Origin: Clostridium sp. DSM 8431
Lineage (GTDB): Bacteria; Bacillota; Clostridia; Clostridiales; Clostridiaceae
Direction of reading: 5' to 3'
Assembly (NCBI RefSeq): GCF_900116755.1
Contig: NZ_FPBY01000002.1
Location: 1 to 55,432, forward strand
DNA: 55,432 bases
Shown piece after piece: positions 11,101 to 21,300 of the stretch. Both the position numbers and the translations under genes were made by a program. Within the stretch, counting starts at the first letter, position 1. Every line of letters begins with the position of its first letter. Under the pieces are notes generated by a model. The model was not told the origin of the DNA and did not search any database. It saw nothing but the letters and a program-made list of their open reading frames with translations.

Positions 11101-14100
11101 TGTGAACTATTTGGAAAACAGATAGGAATGAGAGGAAAAGATATAGATGTAGATAAAGAATTTGATGAATATGGTATTAATTCATTGATGATTATTGATA
11201 TGTTAGATGAAATTGAAAGTAATTTAGGTGAAATATCAAAGACTATTTTCTTTGAATTTAATAATATTAGAGAATTAACAAAATATTTTATAGATAATCA
11301 TAAAGAAGAGATGGCAGATATTATTGGCATAAAAGATACTCCAATTCAAGAAGAAGTGATGCAAGAGGTTGTTGTAAGTCAACCTGCAGAACATTATGAA
11401 CCAGTACATGCAGATAAAAAGATGGTAGAACAGGTTGATGATAAGATAGCTATTATAGGATTAAGTGGTAAGTATCCTATGGCAGATGATTTAAAAGAGT
11501 TCTGGAATAATCTTATGGAAGGCAAGGATTGTATTACTGAAATACCAAGGGATAGATGGGATTATAGAAAGTATTTTGACAGTGATAAAAACAAACTAGG
11601 AACTGTGTATAGCAAATGGGGAGGATTTTTATCTGGAATAGATAAATTTGATCCATTATTCTTTAATATATCTCCTAAAGAAGCAGAGATAATAGACCCT
11701 CAAGAAAGATTATTCTTAGAAACTGCATGGGAAACAATAGAAACATCTGGACATACAAGAACTGAACTTTCAAATCATAATGTTGGAGTTTATGTTGGAG
11801 TAATGTGGGGACAATATCAATTGTATGGTGTTAATGAAAACTTAAAGGAAAAGCCTACATCAAGTTATGCATCAGTAGCTAATAGAGTTTCATATACCTT
11901 TAACTTTAAAGGACCAAGTATGTCAGTAGATACAATGTGTTCATCATCTTTAACAGCTATGAAATTAGCCTGTGATGCTTTAAAGAGAGGCGAAATTGAC
12001 TATGCCCTTTGTGGTGGTGTAAATGTAATGAGCCATCCCAATAAATATTTCCTATTAAGCCAAGGAAAATTTGCTTCAACAGATGGAAGATGTAGAAGTT
12101 TTGGACAAGGTGGAGATGGATATGTTCCAGGAGAAGGAGTTGGAGCAGTATTATTAAAGCCTTTAAAGGATGCTGTGAGAGATAAGGATTATATCTATGG
12201 AGTTATTGATGGATATAGTATTAATCATGGTGGGAAAACAAATGGATATACAGTACCTAGCCCAGTGGCACAGTCTAAATTAATAGAAAAATGTTTTGAA
12301 GAATCAAATATTGATCCAAAAACAATATCCTATGTTGAGGCTCATGGAACAGGAACGGCTCTAGGTGATCCTATAGAAATAAGTGGTATATCAAAAGCAT
12401 TTAAGAAGTTTACAAAGGATAAACAGTTCTGTCCTATTGGTTCTGTTAAATCTAATGTGGGACACTTAGAGGCAGCAGCAGGAATAGCTGCATTAACAAA
12501 GGTATTATTACAATTTAAAAATAAAATGATTGTTCCATCAATTCATGCAGATGTTTTAAATGATAAGATAGATTTTAAAAATTCACCTGTTTATGTACAA
12601 AGAGATTTAACTAAATGGGAAACTAGTTATGGAACTCCAAGAAGAGCTTCTATAAGTTCTTTTGGTGCTGGTGGTTCTAATGCATTTGTAGTAGTTGAAG
12701 AGCATGAAAATAAAGATATTGTTATAAACAATAAGAATATAGGAGAAAAGATATTTGTATTAAGTGCTAAGGATAAGGAAGATTTAAAGGCTTATGCTAA
12801 AAAGATAAAAATATTCTTAGAAGACACTAATTTAAAGACTATACCTTCTAAAAAGTTACCTAAAGATTTAGTAGGTGATTTGAAAAAATTAATATTTGAA
12901 ATAGTAGGAATACCTTATGAATTTATAAATAGTGAAGAAAAACTAGAGGAGTATTTCTCAAGTAAAACTGATCTACAGTATTTTGTAGAAAAAATAAATT
13001 CAAATTATAGCTTAAATATAAGTCCTATTCATAATTTTAGTGATATGATATTAGAAGATTTAAAATCAATAATAATTAATCAGATTGGTGGATATGAAGA
13101 GGAAATCAAACAAGTAGTTTCAGAAGAAAGTAATAATGATTTATTAAGTTTGACTAATATTACTTATACTATGCAGGTTGGTAGAGAATCAATGTCTGAG
13201 AGACTATCAATAATAGCTGAAGATGTTAAAGACTTAGCTTTAAAACTTGAGAAATATATAAATGAAGTTGATGATGACAATATCTTCACGGGAAGTATAT
13301 ATGAAAAGTCTGAGTTCTTAAAAATGATGCAGGATGATTTTGCAATAGAAGATATCTTTAGGAAATGGCATAAGGATGGAAGCCTTTACAAAATAGCTAA
13401 GGCATGGGTATTAGGTGCAGATGTAGATTGGAGAAAAGTTTATGATGCTAAAGATGCTTATTGTATTCCAATGCCAACATATCCGTTTAAAAAAGAAAGA
13501 TATTGGATTGCTAAAAAGGAAAATAATAATGAAGAATATAAACAAAAATCTCTTAATGCATTAATTGATACTAATATTTCTACTATATATAAACAAGCGT
13601 ATATTAAGAAGTTTGATAAAAATGATTCATTTGTCATAGGGCATAAGGTAAATAATAAGGTTATAGTACCAGGAGCAGCATTAATTGAGATGGCTAGAGA
13701 AGCTGGTGAGTTATGTAATGATATTCAAACTGTTATAAAAGTTAAAGATATATATTGGCTAAATGAATTAAATGTTAATGAAAAGAGCGAAAATGTAGAA
13801 ATTAAACTTCTTGTGGATAAAGATACTATTAAATATGAAGTTTACTCAAAGGAAAATGAAAATTTAATTTATTCAGTAGGAACATTAAATTATGCTGATA
13901 AGGAAATTAGTTCTCCTCATATTGATTTAAATAGCATTGAGGAAAGATGTATTGATAGCATTGATGTAATTGGTCTATATAATAATTTTGAAAAGTCAAA
14001 AATTCAATATGGTAGCAATTTCAGAAATATTAAATCCATAAAGAAAAATGCAAATGAAGTTATTGCTAATATAAAGGCAGAAGATAATAATTACGGAGAA

Positions 14101-17100
14101 GTTAAGTTAAATCCATTTATATTAGATGCAGCTTTCCAAACAGTAAAAGTATTACAAGATCAAGATGATGCTGTTAATATACCATTTTCAATAGATGAAT
14201 TAACTATATATAAAGATATTTCAAGAGAATGTGTAGTGTATGCTGTGAAAGAAGAAGAAAAATACACTATTTATATGGCAGATTATAGTGGAAATATTCT
14301 TGCTGAAATTAAGGGATTTGCATTAAAAAGTATAGGAGACAAAGCCAAGGGAGAAAATGATGATGAAGTAATTTACTATGAAGAAGAGTTTATAGAATCT
14401 AGTTTATCTAAGGCAAATGAAGAAACTGGAGATATAGTTGTTCTAGGAAAGAAACTTGAAAATTTAGATTCATTAATTGAATTACAGAGTCCTAAGTCTA
14501 AAGTTATTTATTTGGAAGATAATATTGAAAATGAGTTGATTCAAAAAATGCAGGATAATAACATAACTCATATTATATATAACTATTCAGAAAATTCTTC
14601 TTTAAGCTTAAGTTCAGAAATGAAAAACTTAGGGGTTAAACTACTTAGATGCTGTAAAAAAGTAGCAAATATACAAAATAAATTAAAAATAATGTTCGCA
14701 TTCACAGGAAAAAATGCAAAATACTATTGTTCAGCTACTAGTTCTTTCTTGAAGAGTGTTATTAATGAAAATAAGAGACATTTATATAAGACAGTAGCAT
14801 TTATAGAAAATAAGAATATAGATAATGAAATAATTAATGAGCTTTTCACATTTAATAAGGATATTGAAGAGATAGTCTATGAAGGTGAAAAGAGATTAAT
14901 AAAAAATTATTCGGAAACAAGTTTATTAAAGAATAATGAAAATTATCTGTTTAAGGAAAATGGAGTATACATTATTACTGGTGGAGCAGGGGGATTAGGA
15001 TTAATCTTTGCTAAGTATATAGCTGAAAAAGGAAACTGCACAGTAATTCTTGTTGGAAGATCTGAACTTAGTAGTTCAAGGCTAAAAGAGATACAAGCTA
15101 TTAAATCAGAAGGTGTACATTATTCTAAAGCTGATATCAGTAATTTAAATGATGTGGAAAACTTATGTCATGATATTAGAAGTAAATATGGAAAAATTGA
15201 TGGAATAATTCATTCGGCAGGAGTAATAAGGGACTCATTTATTAAAAATAAGACAGAAGAAGAATTAAGTTTAGTAATAGCGCCAAAGATAAATGGATTA
15301 TTAAATTTAGATATAGCTACTAAAAACGAAAATTTAGATTATTTAATAAGTTTTTCTTCCATAGCAGCTGTTTTAGGTAATATTGGGCAAGTTGATTATT
15401 CCTTTGCAAATGGATTTATTGATGCTTATTTGAAGGAACGAAATGAAAAAGTAAAGAAGGGTGAAAGAACTGGAAAATCTATATCTGTAAATTGGCCTTT
15501 ATGGAATAGTGGAGGTATGAACATAGATGAAAAGATTAAGAAGAATATGTTCGATATGCTGGGAGTTAAGGCCCTTGAAACTTTAAGAGGAGTTAAAGCC
15601 TTTGAAGATATAATTCTTTCAGGTAAGGATAGGGTTATGGTTCTAAATGGTAAAGGTGAAAAGCTAAGAAGATGGGTATCAGATATGTATTATGAAAATA
15701 ATGAAGAGAGTGTTGAAGAGGATACTTACTGTATACCTGAAAAGAATGTTGTAAGTGAAGAAATAAAAAAAGATATTAAAACTATTATTAAGGAAGTAAT
15801 ATCAGATGAAACAAAGATACCTGTGTCAAGAATAAGAGATAAAGAGGACTTCTTTGTGTATGGAATAGATTCGGTTATGACATTAGCTATGGGAAGAGAA
15901 TTAAGTAAGAGATTAGATGATGATTTACTAACAGCTTTTGCACAAAGTTCTAATGTTTTAGAGTTAAGTAATTATATTTTAAGTAGAAAGCCTGTAAATA
16001 CTACAAAGAAAGAAAAGTTAGAAGTTCAAAAGTCCAAACCAGTTATAAAGGATATGAAGCTTCAGGGAAATACTAGGTTTAAAAATACTATGTCTGTACA
16101 AAAAATAGAAGAAAAACAAGTAGCAGTTATAGGTATTAGTGGAAGGTATCCTAAGGCAGATAATATTGAAGAGTTTTGGGAAAACTTAAAGAATGGGAAA
16201 AACTGTATAGAAGAAATACCTAAGGAAAGATGGGACTATAAATCTTTCTATAATAATGAAGAAAATAAAAACAAGGTATGTAGCAAATGGGGAGGATTTA
16301 TTAAAGACGTAGATAAATTTGATTCACTATTCTTTAATATTTCACCTAAAGAAGCAGAACTTATGGACCCACAAGAAAGAATAATGTTACAAGAAGCGTG
16401 GCATGCTTTAGAAGATGCTGGCTATTCTAAGAGAAAATTAGAAGAAATAAAGGCAGAGGGAAAGAGAGTTGGTGTGTTCATTGGAACTATGTATCAACAA
16501 TATCCATGGCTAGCTAAAGATAGAGAATATGGAGCAACATTATCAGGGGTATCCTATTGGTCAATTGCTAATAGAATTTCCTATGCACTAAATCTTAATG
16601 GACCAAGTATGGCAATTGATACTGCATGCTCATCATCATTATCAGCAGTTCATATGGCAAAGGAAAGTATAGAAAAGGGAGAATGTGATATTGCAATTGT
16701 AGGAGGAGTAAATTTAACTCTTCATCCTTATAAATATGTAGGATTATCTAATGAACATTTACTTGGAAGTAAAGCTAGAAGTATGAGTTTAGGAGATGGA
16801 GATGGCTATGTTCCAGGAGAAGGAGCAGGGGTTGTTATATTAACAGCTTTAAATAGTGCTGAAAAGAATAATGATAAGATTTATTGTGTTATAAAAGCTA
16901 GTGGATTAAATCATAGTGGTAAAACTAGTGCTTATAAAGTACCAAGCTCTAAGGCTTTAAAGGAATTGATATTAAATACATTTAAAGAGTCAGATATTGA
17001 TTTAGATACTATTTCATATTATGAATTAGCTGCAAATGGACTTAAAGTATCAGATCAGGTAGAAATAGATGCACTTAAAGAAGTTTTTAAAAATCTTAAA

Positions 17101-18321
17101 GATACAGGCAAGAAGTTAGCTATTGGCTCTGTAAAATCTAATATAGGTCACTTAGAAGCAGCTTCAGGATTATCGCAATTAACAAAGGTAATTCTACAGT
17201 TAAAAAATAAACAGTTAGTACCTTCAATAAATTGTGAGCCACTAAATCCTAATATTGATTTGGCTGATTCATGCTTAGAAGTACAGAAGTACTTAGAAAG
17301 AAAAGAAGGATCTGAAAATAAGCCACTAAGATTTGCAATAGATTCAATAGGAGCTGGTGGAACGAATAGTGTATTAGTTGTAGAAGAATATAAGAATAAT
17401 GAAAAAGATGAAGTTGTACAAGAAAAGACTTCTAAAGTATTACTAGCTTTTTCAGCAAAAGATGAGGAAAGACTAAAAGTTATATTAAGAAATACAATTC
17501 AGTATCTTGGAGAAAATGCTGATGTTTCCTTAAATGATGTTTCTTATACCTTATACAGAAAAGAATATATGGAAGAACGTGTAGCATTTGTTGTTAAAAA
17601 TAAATTGGAATTTATGGAATTATGTAATTCTTATTTAAATAATAATAAGATAGAAACAGGAATCTTCAAGGGAAATATTTATGATGAAGAAAAAGAAGCT
17701 ATTGCTGATGATTTTGATTTAAATAATATAGCAGACAGCTGGGTAAAAGGAAGAAGATTATTAGATGATATATATTTAGATACTAAAAAATATAAGTTGA
17801 TAAGTATACCATTATATCCATTTGAAGAAAGCAGCTACTGGATTAATGATACTAATACTTATAAGGAAGAAGTAGTTAGATATAAGGAAGAGGATAAATC
17901 TATTGCATATGAATTAAAAGTAATTTTGAGTGATTTACTAGGTATAGAAGTAAATAAAATTGATGAAAGAAAGAGCTTAGACCTTTATGGTGTTAATTCA
18001 ATACTTACAAACAAATTTATTAACTTAATTGAGGATAAATATGGTGTGAGAATGTCAATAAAACAAGTTATTGATAATTTTTCAATAGATAAGATGTCAA
18101 AAATTATAGAGAAACTTTTACAAGAAAATATTCATAATCATGTGGACACTATTTCTCATGAAATAGAAGAAAAATATGATTACAAATATTATTTGGAAAA
18201 TTTAATACTTTCAATTATAGAAGAGAAAAATATAAGTATTGAAGATGCAATTAATGTAAAGGAAGATCTTCTACAATTTATAGATAAGGAGGGAAAGGAG
18301 TATGAAAAGGGAAATTTATGA
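5155..18321 (+). CDS. Hybrid trans-AT PKS 1: A-ACP / KS-DH-KR-ACP / KS-DH-KR-ACP / KS0-ACP
   Basis: This 4388 aa megasynthase starts the chain. Residues 13-520 are an adenylation domain (SGSTGNPKG at 173, PNGKID near 508) whose position for the alpha-amino-binding Asp is Met217, so the starter is probably not an ordinary alpha-amino acid; ACP Ser572 follows. KS1 (637-1062) has Cys809, His944 and His984. DH1 (His1248, Asp1408) has lost the G and P of HxxxGxxxxP. KR1 has TGGFGGVG 1714-1721, Ser1843 and Tyr1856; ACP Ser2010. KS2 has Cys2262 and His2397, and a 90-residue ACP-like insert in the post-KS linker (about 2562-2650). DH2 has His2830 and Asp2991; KR2 has TGGAGGLG 3275-3282 and Tyr3415; ACP Ser3573. 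KS3 keeps Cys3825 but has Ala3959 for the HGTGT His, so it should transfer without elongating. ACP Ser4282 and a helical docking tail end the protein. No AT or methyltransferase is present. The gene overlaps the next by 20 bases. Confidence 0.93.
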   Translation: MGENDFMNNVYQKFNHTLYSMFAEQTEKTPSKLAVIYDSVNKTIKLTYKELFILVDNVAKKIEDLCFDEQVKIGVYGERNLYTLVYMLAVFKTGNVYVPLDISYPDTHINRIVKEADIKLILKTSKLDKSKLVDKELESSLLDSIDLSNTEDYKELAEDRSSLENIALIMYTSGSTGNPKGVVHKQYQLLNRFTWVWNNYSFGEEDIACQRTNVNFMPSMWEFLGGLLKGMTTVILDSLLVKDPLRLIEALKKNKVSHLLLVPSLLKRMIESSEGIESLKNIKLLITAGEPLSLDLLKKFKKYLPEAVLLNDYGSTEMNGVLYFDTRNFDCNQNALPKFKPIDNIQAYVLDDNLKPCKANEEGELYIGGISLAVEYLNLPEETKRKFIKNPFPNGSSRIYNTEDLARYNKNGEFEILGRKDLQVKINGIRMEIEAIEKVILENENVSECCILAKEIREGVKKLFAYIVKKESSKSSIDELRAFIESKLPYYMVPSQIIEVKDLPRLPNGKIDRQSLIKSTSNLKNKKDVHNKSEISQDELENVLLNIAADVLGIQCEDINVNSEFKSVGFDSLTLVDFLNSINKKYNLKINVSDLFDYCTIKRLAGYILEENRLEAHHESVNNEADSNLENCSDENLKDKVAIIGISGRFPGAKNVDEFWDNLKQGISSVTEVPKERWNIDDYFDSNSKVPFKTISRWGGFVDGIDEFEPEFFNISPREAMYMDPQQRLLLEEAWKSIEDSGYQDKDLSDKSIGIYLGARKGDYDNLIKENNIPVDLYTALGCDLSILPARIAYYLNLKGPCLAIDTACSSSLVAIHEACSSLKNEECEMALAGGVSLMCSPEEFIRSSKLGLLSKDGKCKTFDNEADGIALGEAIGVVVLKRLDKAIKDRDRIYAVISASGVNQDGKTNGITAPSTISQFRLLKETYEKSSINPKDITYVECHGTGTKLGDPIEINALTKAFRLYSKENNYCSLASVKTNIGHTVASSGVVGLIKIVLSMKHGQIAPTLNYNQLNEHLDIKNSPFVISEHLKEWNKPRVAAINSFGLSGTNCHVVVSEWAEDKNVYNSENKYYLIPISAKSKESLLNKVEDLKVWLRENKEDLSIHDVTYTLQKGRSHFKYKLAFIVSSIEDLIKKLDYSINDGDNSFRFSNLSGVNNLVKRDFNDIESFTDEVFKRDESCLDVLRSMSVNYILGEDINWKKYYANSDNKVISMPTYSFKKEKFWVSKKEDILQIKLKRNNEFINDHVINNMPVLAGAAQIKILFDKLVAHFKGDVKTLKSILWKNMLEFDSEEKDIDLRISPDKNKFSLTARSNMQNTIELCTGELELKGIENNYGSSVKDRFSDCNVLVQGEELYDYYRKTGLNYGETYRTVKRILKGNRKLISYLELDTNYDENESLVIPQLLDGAFHSVTASMLNESENVTYLPFGLDKINIFRPFENKCCAYIEFIKEDINLIKVNVYIENSKDELICSVEGLAIRGTAKNDNVLYLQKSLIPKDLKVGIEGTKNTIVFSNTLDESSLSSFSDNVKIIRFGNGYKKVSENIFEVEKEEDYVNLFKNLELDLSKPIQILHLWAIDACNNTLRSNSPEDISGMSLFYLAKAMISELNSNEEIKLVYSYLNENTALSSYYAAVDGLVKTIKLEKPNFNFRSVELDEVKDKSYLELLKNELLDELNPQIVKYKSGKRYIEKLEKISVESSNNISYSGLHVITGGFGGVGLILTKYLLAKKDVSVLLIGHSKLSEERIKILQELKAINKNVEYVQADISKYDELNKALEIGRNIFGEIQGVVHCAGIIKDNFILKKSSDEFKKVLRPKIDGVLNLDKLTQGDKLKYFVVFSSITSVLGNVGQSDYAYANSFMDDFCVNRNLETERGNRFGKAVSINWPLWKNGGMQIEDKIQDKLLKEKGMTSLSNTDGINAMENVLLSSYSNVTVLVGKEKLLLKMIDKHNEVKGDFEGSKQISTINVNSHFEKKIEEYLCELFGKQIGMRGKDIDVDKEFDEYGINSLMIIDMLDEIESNLGEISKTIFFEFNNIRELTKYFIDNHKEEMADIIGIKDTPIQEEVMQEVVVSQPAEHYEPVHADKKMVEQVDDKIAIIGLSGKYPMADDLKEFWNNLMEGKDCITEIPRDRWDYRKYFDSDKNKLGTVYSKWGGFLSGIDKFDPLFFNISPKEAEIIDPQERLFLETAWETIETSGHTRTELSNHNVGVYVGVMWGQYQLYGVNENLKEKPTSSYASVANRVSYTFNFKGPSMSVDTMCSSSLTAMKLACDALKRGEIDYALCGGVNVMSHPNKYFLLSQGKFASTDGRCRSFGQGGDGYVPGEGVGAVLLKPLKDAVRDKDYIYGVIDGYSINHGGKTNGYTVPSPVAQSKLIEKCFEESNIDPKTISYVEAHGTGTALGDPIEISGISKAFKKFTKDKQFCPIGSVKSNVGHLEAAAGIAALTKVLLQFKNKMIVPSIHADVLNDKIDFKNSPVYVQRDLTKWETSYGTPRRASISSFGAGGSNAFVVVEEHENKDIVINNKNIGEKIFVLSAKDKEDLKAYAKKIKIFLEDTNLKTIPSKKLPKDLVGDLKKLIFEIVGIPYEFINSEEKLEEYFSSKTDLQYFVEKINSNYSLNISPIHNFSDMILEDLKSIIINQIGGYEEEIKQVVSEESNNDLLSLTNITYTMQVGRESMSERLSIIAEDVKDLALKLEKYINEVDDDNIFTGSIYEKSEFLKMMQDDFAIEDIFRKWHKDGSLYKIAKAWVLGADVDWRKVYDAKDAYCIPMPTYPFKKERYWIAKKENNNEEYKQKSLNALIDTNISTIYKQAYIKKFDKNDSFVIGHKVNNKVIVPGAALIEMAREAGELCNDIQTVIKVKDIYWLNELNVNEKSENVEIKLLVDKDTIKYEVYSKENENLIYSVGTLNYADKEISSPHIDLNSIEERCIDSIDVIGLYNNFEKSKIQYGSNFRNIKSIKKNANEVIANIKAEDNNYGEVKLNPFILDAAFQTVKVLQDQDDAVNIPFSIDELTIYKDISRECVVYAVKEEEKYTIYMADYSGNILAEIKGFALKSIGDKAKGENDDEVIYYEEEFIESSLSKANEETGDIVVLGKKLENLDSLIELQSPKSKVIYLEDNIENELIQKMQDNNITHIIYNYSENSSLSLSSEMKNLGVKLLRCCKKVANIQNKLKIMFAFTGKNAKYYCSATSSFLKSVINENKRHLYKTVAFIENKNIDNEIINELFTFNKDIEEIVYEGEKRLIKNYSETSLLKNNENYLFKENGVYIITGGAGGLGLIFAKYIAEKGNCTVILVGRSELSSSRLKEIQAIKSEGVHYSKADISNLNDVENLCHDIRSKYGKIDGIIHSAGVIRDSFIKNKTEEELSLVIAPKINGLLNLDIATKNENLDYLISFSSIAAVLGNIGQVDYSFANGFIDAYLKERNEKVKKGERTGKSISVNWPLWNSGGMNIDEKIKKNMFDMLGVKALETLRGVKAFEDIILSGKDRVMVLNGKGEKLRRWVSDMYYENNEESVEEDTYCIPEKNVVSEEIKKDIKTIIKEVISDETKIPVSRIRDKEDFFVYGIDSVMTLAMGRELSKRLDDDLLTAFAQSSNVLELSNYILSRKPVNTTKKEKLEVQKSKPVIKDMKLQGNTRFKNTMSVQKIEEKQVAVIGISGRYPKADNIEEFWENLKNGKNCIEEIPKERWDYKSFYNNEENKNKVCSKWGGFIKDVDKFDSLFFNISPKEAELMDPQERIMLQEAWHALEDAGYSKRKLEEIKAEGKRVGVFIGTMYQQYPWLAKDREYGATLSGVSYWSIANRISYALNLNGPSMAIDTACSSSLSAVHMAKESIEKGECDIAIVGGVNLTLHPYKYVGLSNEHLLGSKARSMSLGDGDGYVPGEGAGVVILTALNSAEKNNDKIYCVIKASGLNHSGKTSAYKVPSSKALKELILNTFKESDIDLDTISYYELAANGLKVSDQVEIDALKEVFKNLKDTGKKLAIGSVKSNIGHLEAASGLSQLTKVILQLKNKQLVPSINCEPLNPNIDLADSCLEVQKYLERKEGSENKPLRFAIDSIGAGGTNSVLVVEEYKNNEKDEVVQEKTSKVLLAFSAKDEERLKVILRNTIQYLGENADVSLNDVSYTLYRKEYMEERVAFVVKNKLEFMELCNSYLNNNKIETGIFKGNIYDEEKEAIADDFDLNNIADSWVKGRRLLDDIYLDTKKYKLISIPLYPFEESSYWINDTNTYKEEVVRYKEEDKSIAYELKVILSDLLGIEVNKIDERKSLDLYGVNSILTNKFINLIEDKYGVRMSIKQVIDNFSIDKMSKIIEKLLQENIHNHVDTISHEIEEKYDYKYYLENLILSIIEEKNISIEDAINVKEDLLQFIDKEGKEYEKGNL
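12840..13105 (+). other. ACP-like insert in the linker after KS2 (serine lost)
   Basis: The conserved linker between a KS and the next domain normally runs from an LSAK motif straight to a xxYTLQVGRExMxER motif. Here about 90 residues are inserted (2562-2650). The pattern IVGIPYEFI...KLEEYF...INSNYSLNI resembles a carrier domain, but Lys occupies the place of the phosphopantetheine Ser. A related insert with Ser intact occurs after KS6 in the next protein. Confidence 0.5.
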
Positions 18322-21300
18322 GAAGTTTTTAAAAGGTGAAATTTCTAGATCTGAGGTTTTAAGCATAATTAAGAATGAAGAAAATTCAATTGAAGAAATA
18401 AAAATGGAACTTTCAGAAGGTCAAAAAGGATTATTAGCTGTATATAATATGGATAATTCAGATACTTCATATAATACGCCAGGAGCAATACTCTTATCAA
18501 AAGATATTGATATAGAAGTATTGAAAAAATCACTACAATACTTAGTAGATTTTCATCCTATGTTAAGAGCTAATATTAAGAATACTGAGTCAGAGCAGTA
18601 TCAAGTAATAAGTGCAGAAAATAGGTTGAAAGTTGAAGAATTTAATGTTGAAGGTTTAAGTGAAGATGATGTGGATGAATTAATATGGAGAAATATTAAG
18701 GAACCTTTTGACTTAGAAAATGGATCGTTGATAAAAACAGTAATTTTTCATATTAAAGGTGGAGAGAAAATTTTGTTTCTTAATTTCCACCATATAGTTT
18801 TTGATGGTATGTCATCAGAAATATTTATAAGTGATTTGAAAAAGACATATTATGGGCTAAAAAATGATGGAAAAGTAAATTTGGTAAGCAGTAAAAAGAC
18901 ATACAAGGATTTTATAAAATGGGAGAAAAACTATTTATCAAGTAATAAAGCTAAAGAGGATTTAGAATATTGGTTAGATACTGTTAAGGGAGGCATACCT
19001 AAACTTCAGTTAAGTACTAAGTGTGATTATTCAGCTGAAAATGAAACTAAGGTAGCTTTAATAAATTTAAAGCTACCCCTAGTTGAAAAGCTAAAAAAAT
19101 TAAATGTAAATATGCATGTAAGTTTATTTTCAATAATGATATCAGCTTATTCAATTTTGCTTTCAAAGTTTGGGAAACAAAAAGAAGTTTTTATTGGGAC
19201 ACCTATTCTTAGAAGAGATGACAGAGAATTTGAAAGTTTAATTGGTTATTTTATAAATACTGTAATAGTTAAGAGTAGTATTAAGGAAAATGTTGTAGTT
19301 AGTGACTTTATTAAAAGCATTAGTGATATAGCCTTAGAAGGATTTGAACATGGAAATTATCCATATTATAAGCTTTTAAGAGAATTTAATAATAGAAGTA
19401 AGAGACAGACATTAGAGTTATTTCAATCATCATTCTATTTTCAAAATTATATGCAGGATGAAAATGATAGTGTATTTTTAAAACCTTTAAATAAATTTCA
19501 TCAGCTTGGAGAAGGAAATTTAATTTTAGAAGTTATAAATGAGAATAATGGGTTAACTGCAAGGTTTAAATATAATAGTAATTTATATGATGATGAAATA
19601 ATAAATAACATGCTTTTGGAATACAAAAATATATTAGAAACATTTGTTGAAAATGATATAAAAAAATTATATATAAATGAAGTTTTAGGTGATAATTTGG
19701 TGCAGAAAGATGCGAAAAATAATATTGAGAATGAAGTAAACTTTAAATCATTTGTAGATTTATTTGAAGAAAAAGTGAAAAAATATCCAGATAAAACAGC
19801 AGTAATTTTTCATGAAGATAAGTTAACTTATAGGGAACTATATAATAAAAGTAAAAGTTTGGCTATGAATTTAAATAAAAATCATGTAAAAAAGGGAGAC
19901 TTTGTAGGAGTCTTTTTAGAACGTTCATTAGAGTTAATAATAGCTTTAATTGGAGTGCAAATGGCAGGGGCGGCATACATTCCTTTAGATCCTGAATATC
20001 CAAAAGATAGATTGGAATACATGTTTGAAGAAAGTAAGATGAAGCTCTTAGTTTCAAAAAGATATTTAAATGAAAGAATAGAAGACTTTACAAATAAAAT
20101 TACTAATGTTGATGAATTAAATAAGTTTGAAGATAAGGATATAGAAGATTATAAGTTAGATGATTTAAATGAAGAAGATATAGCTTATGTCATATTTACC
20201 TCAGGCTCTACAGGAAAACCAAAGGGAATTATGGTAAAACATCAAGGTCTTAGTAATTTCTTAATATCAATGAGAAAAGAACCTGGATGTACAAAGGATG
20301 ATTATTTATTAGCATTAACAACTATATGTTTTGATATAGCAGGTCTTGAAATGTATCTTCCTTTAATTTCAGGAGCAAAGCTTGAAATATTAGATGAAAA
20401 TATGGCTAAAGATGGTATAGCATTATTAGATAAATTTGAAAGTTCAGATGCAACCATTCTTCAGGCTACTCCAGCAACATGGCAAATGCTTTTAGCAGCT
20501 GGATGGGACAAGCATAAAAATATAAAAGCTCTATGTGGTGGAGAAGCATTGACAGACGAATTGGCAGCAAAGCTTACTACTTTATGTGATGAACTTTGGA
20601 ATATGTATGGACCTACAGAAACAACAATATGGTCATCTATATGTCAATTAAAACATGGGGATGAGGTATCTATAGGATATCCAATAGATAATACAGAGCT
20701 CTATATATTAGATGAAGACTTTAAACCAGTTCCAGAGGAAAGTATTGGAGAGCTATATATAGGTGGATTAGGTGTTGCTAAAGGATATATGAATAATGAA
20801 AAGGAAAATAAAAAGAAATTTATAAAAGATATTTTTAGTAATAATCCAAATGACATTATGTATAGAACTGGAGATCTAGTAAAGAGAAATTCAAAGGGTC
20901 ATATTAAATACGTTGGAAGAGTTGATTTCCAAGTAAAAATAAATGGATTCAGAATTGAATTAGGAGAAATTGAGAAGGTTCTAGAAAGCTTAGAAGAGGT
21001 GAAAAGAGCTGTAGTTGTAACTAGAGGAGAGGCTGATAGCAAATATTTAGTAGCCTTTTTAATAGCTTCTGATGAAAATAATTTGCCATCTAGTGATTAT
21101 ATAAAAACTTGTATTAAAAGAAAACTATCAGATTATATGGTACCAGTTAAATATGTGTTCTTAAAAGATTATCCCCTTACTTTAAATAAAAAGGTAGATA
21201 GAAAAAAATTATCAAATGAAAAAATAAGTGCTTTAGTTAATGAAGATGTAGATAAATTACATGAGGATAATAAAGTACCATTGTTAGATTTTGTTGAATG

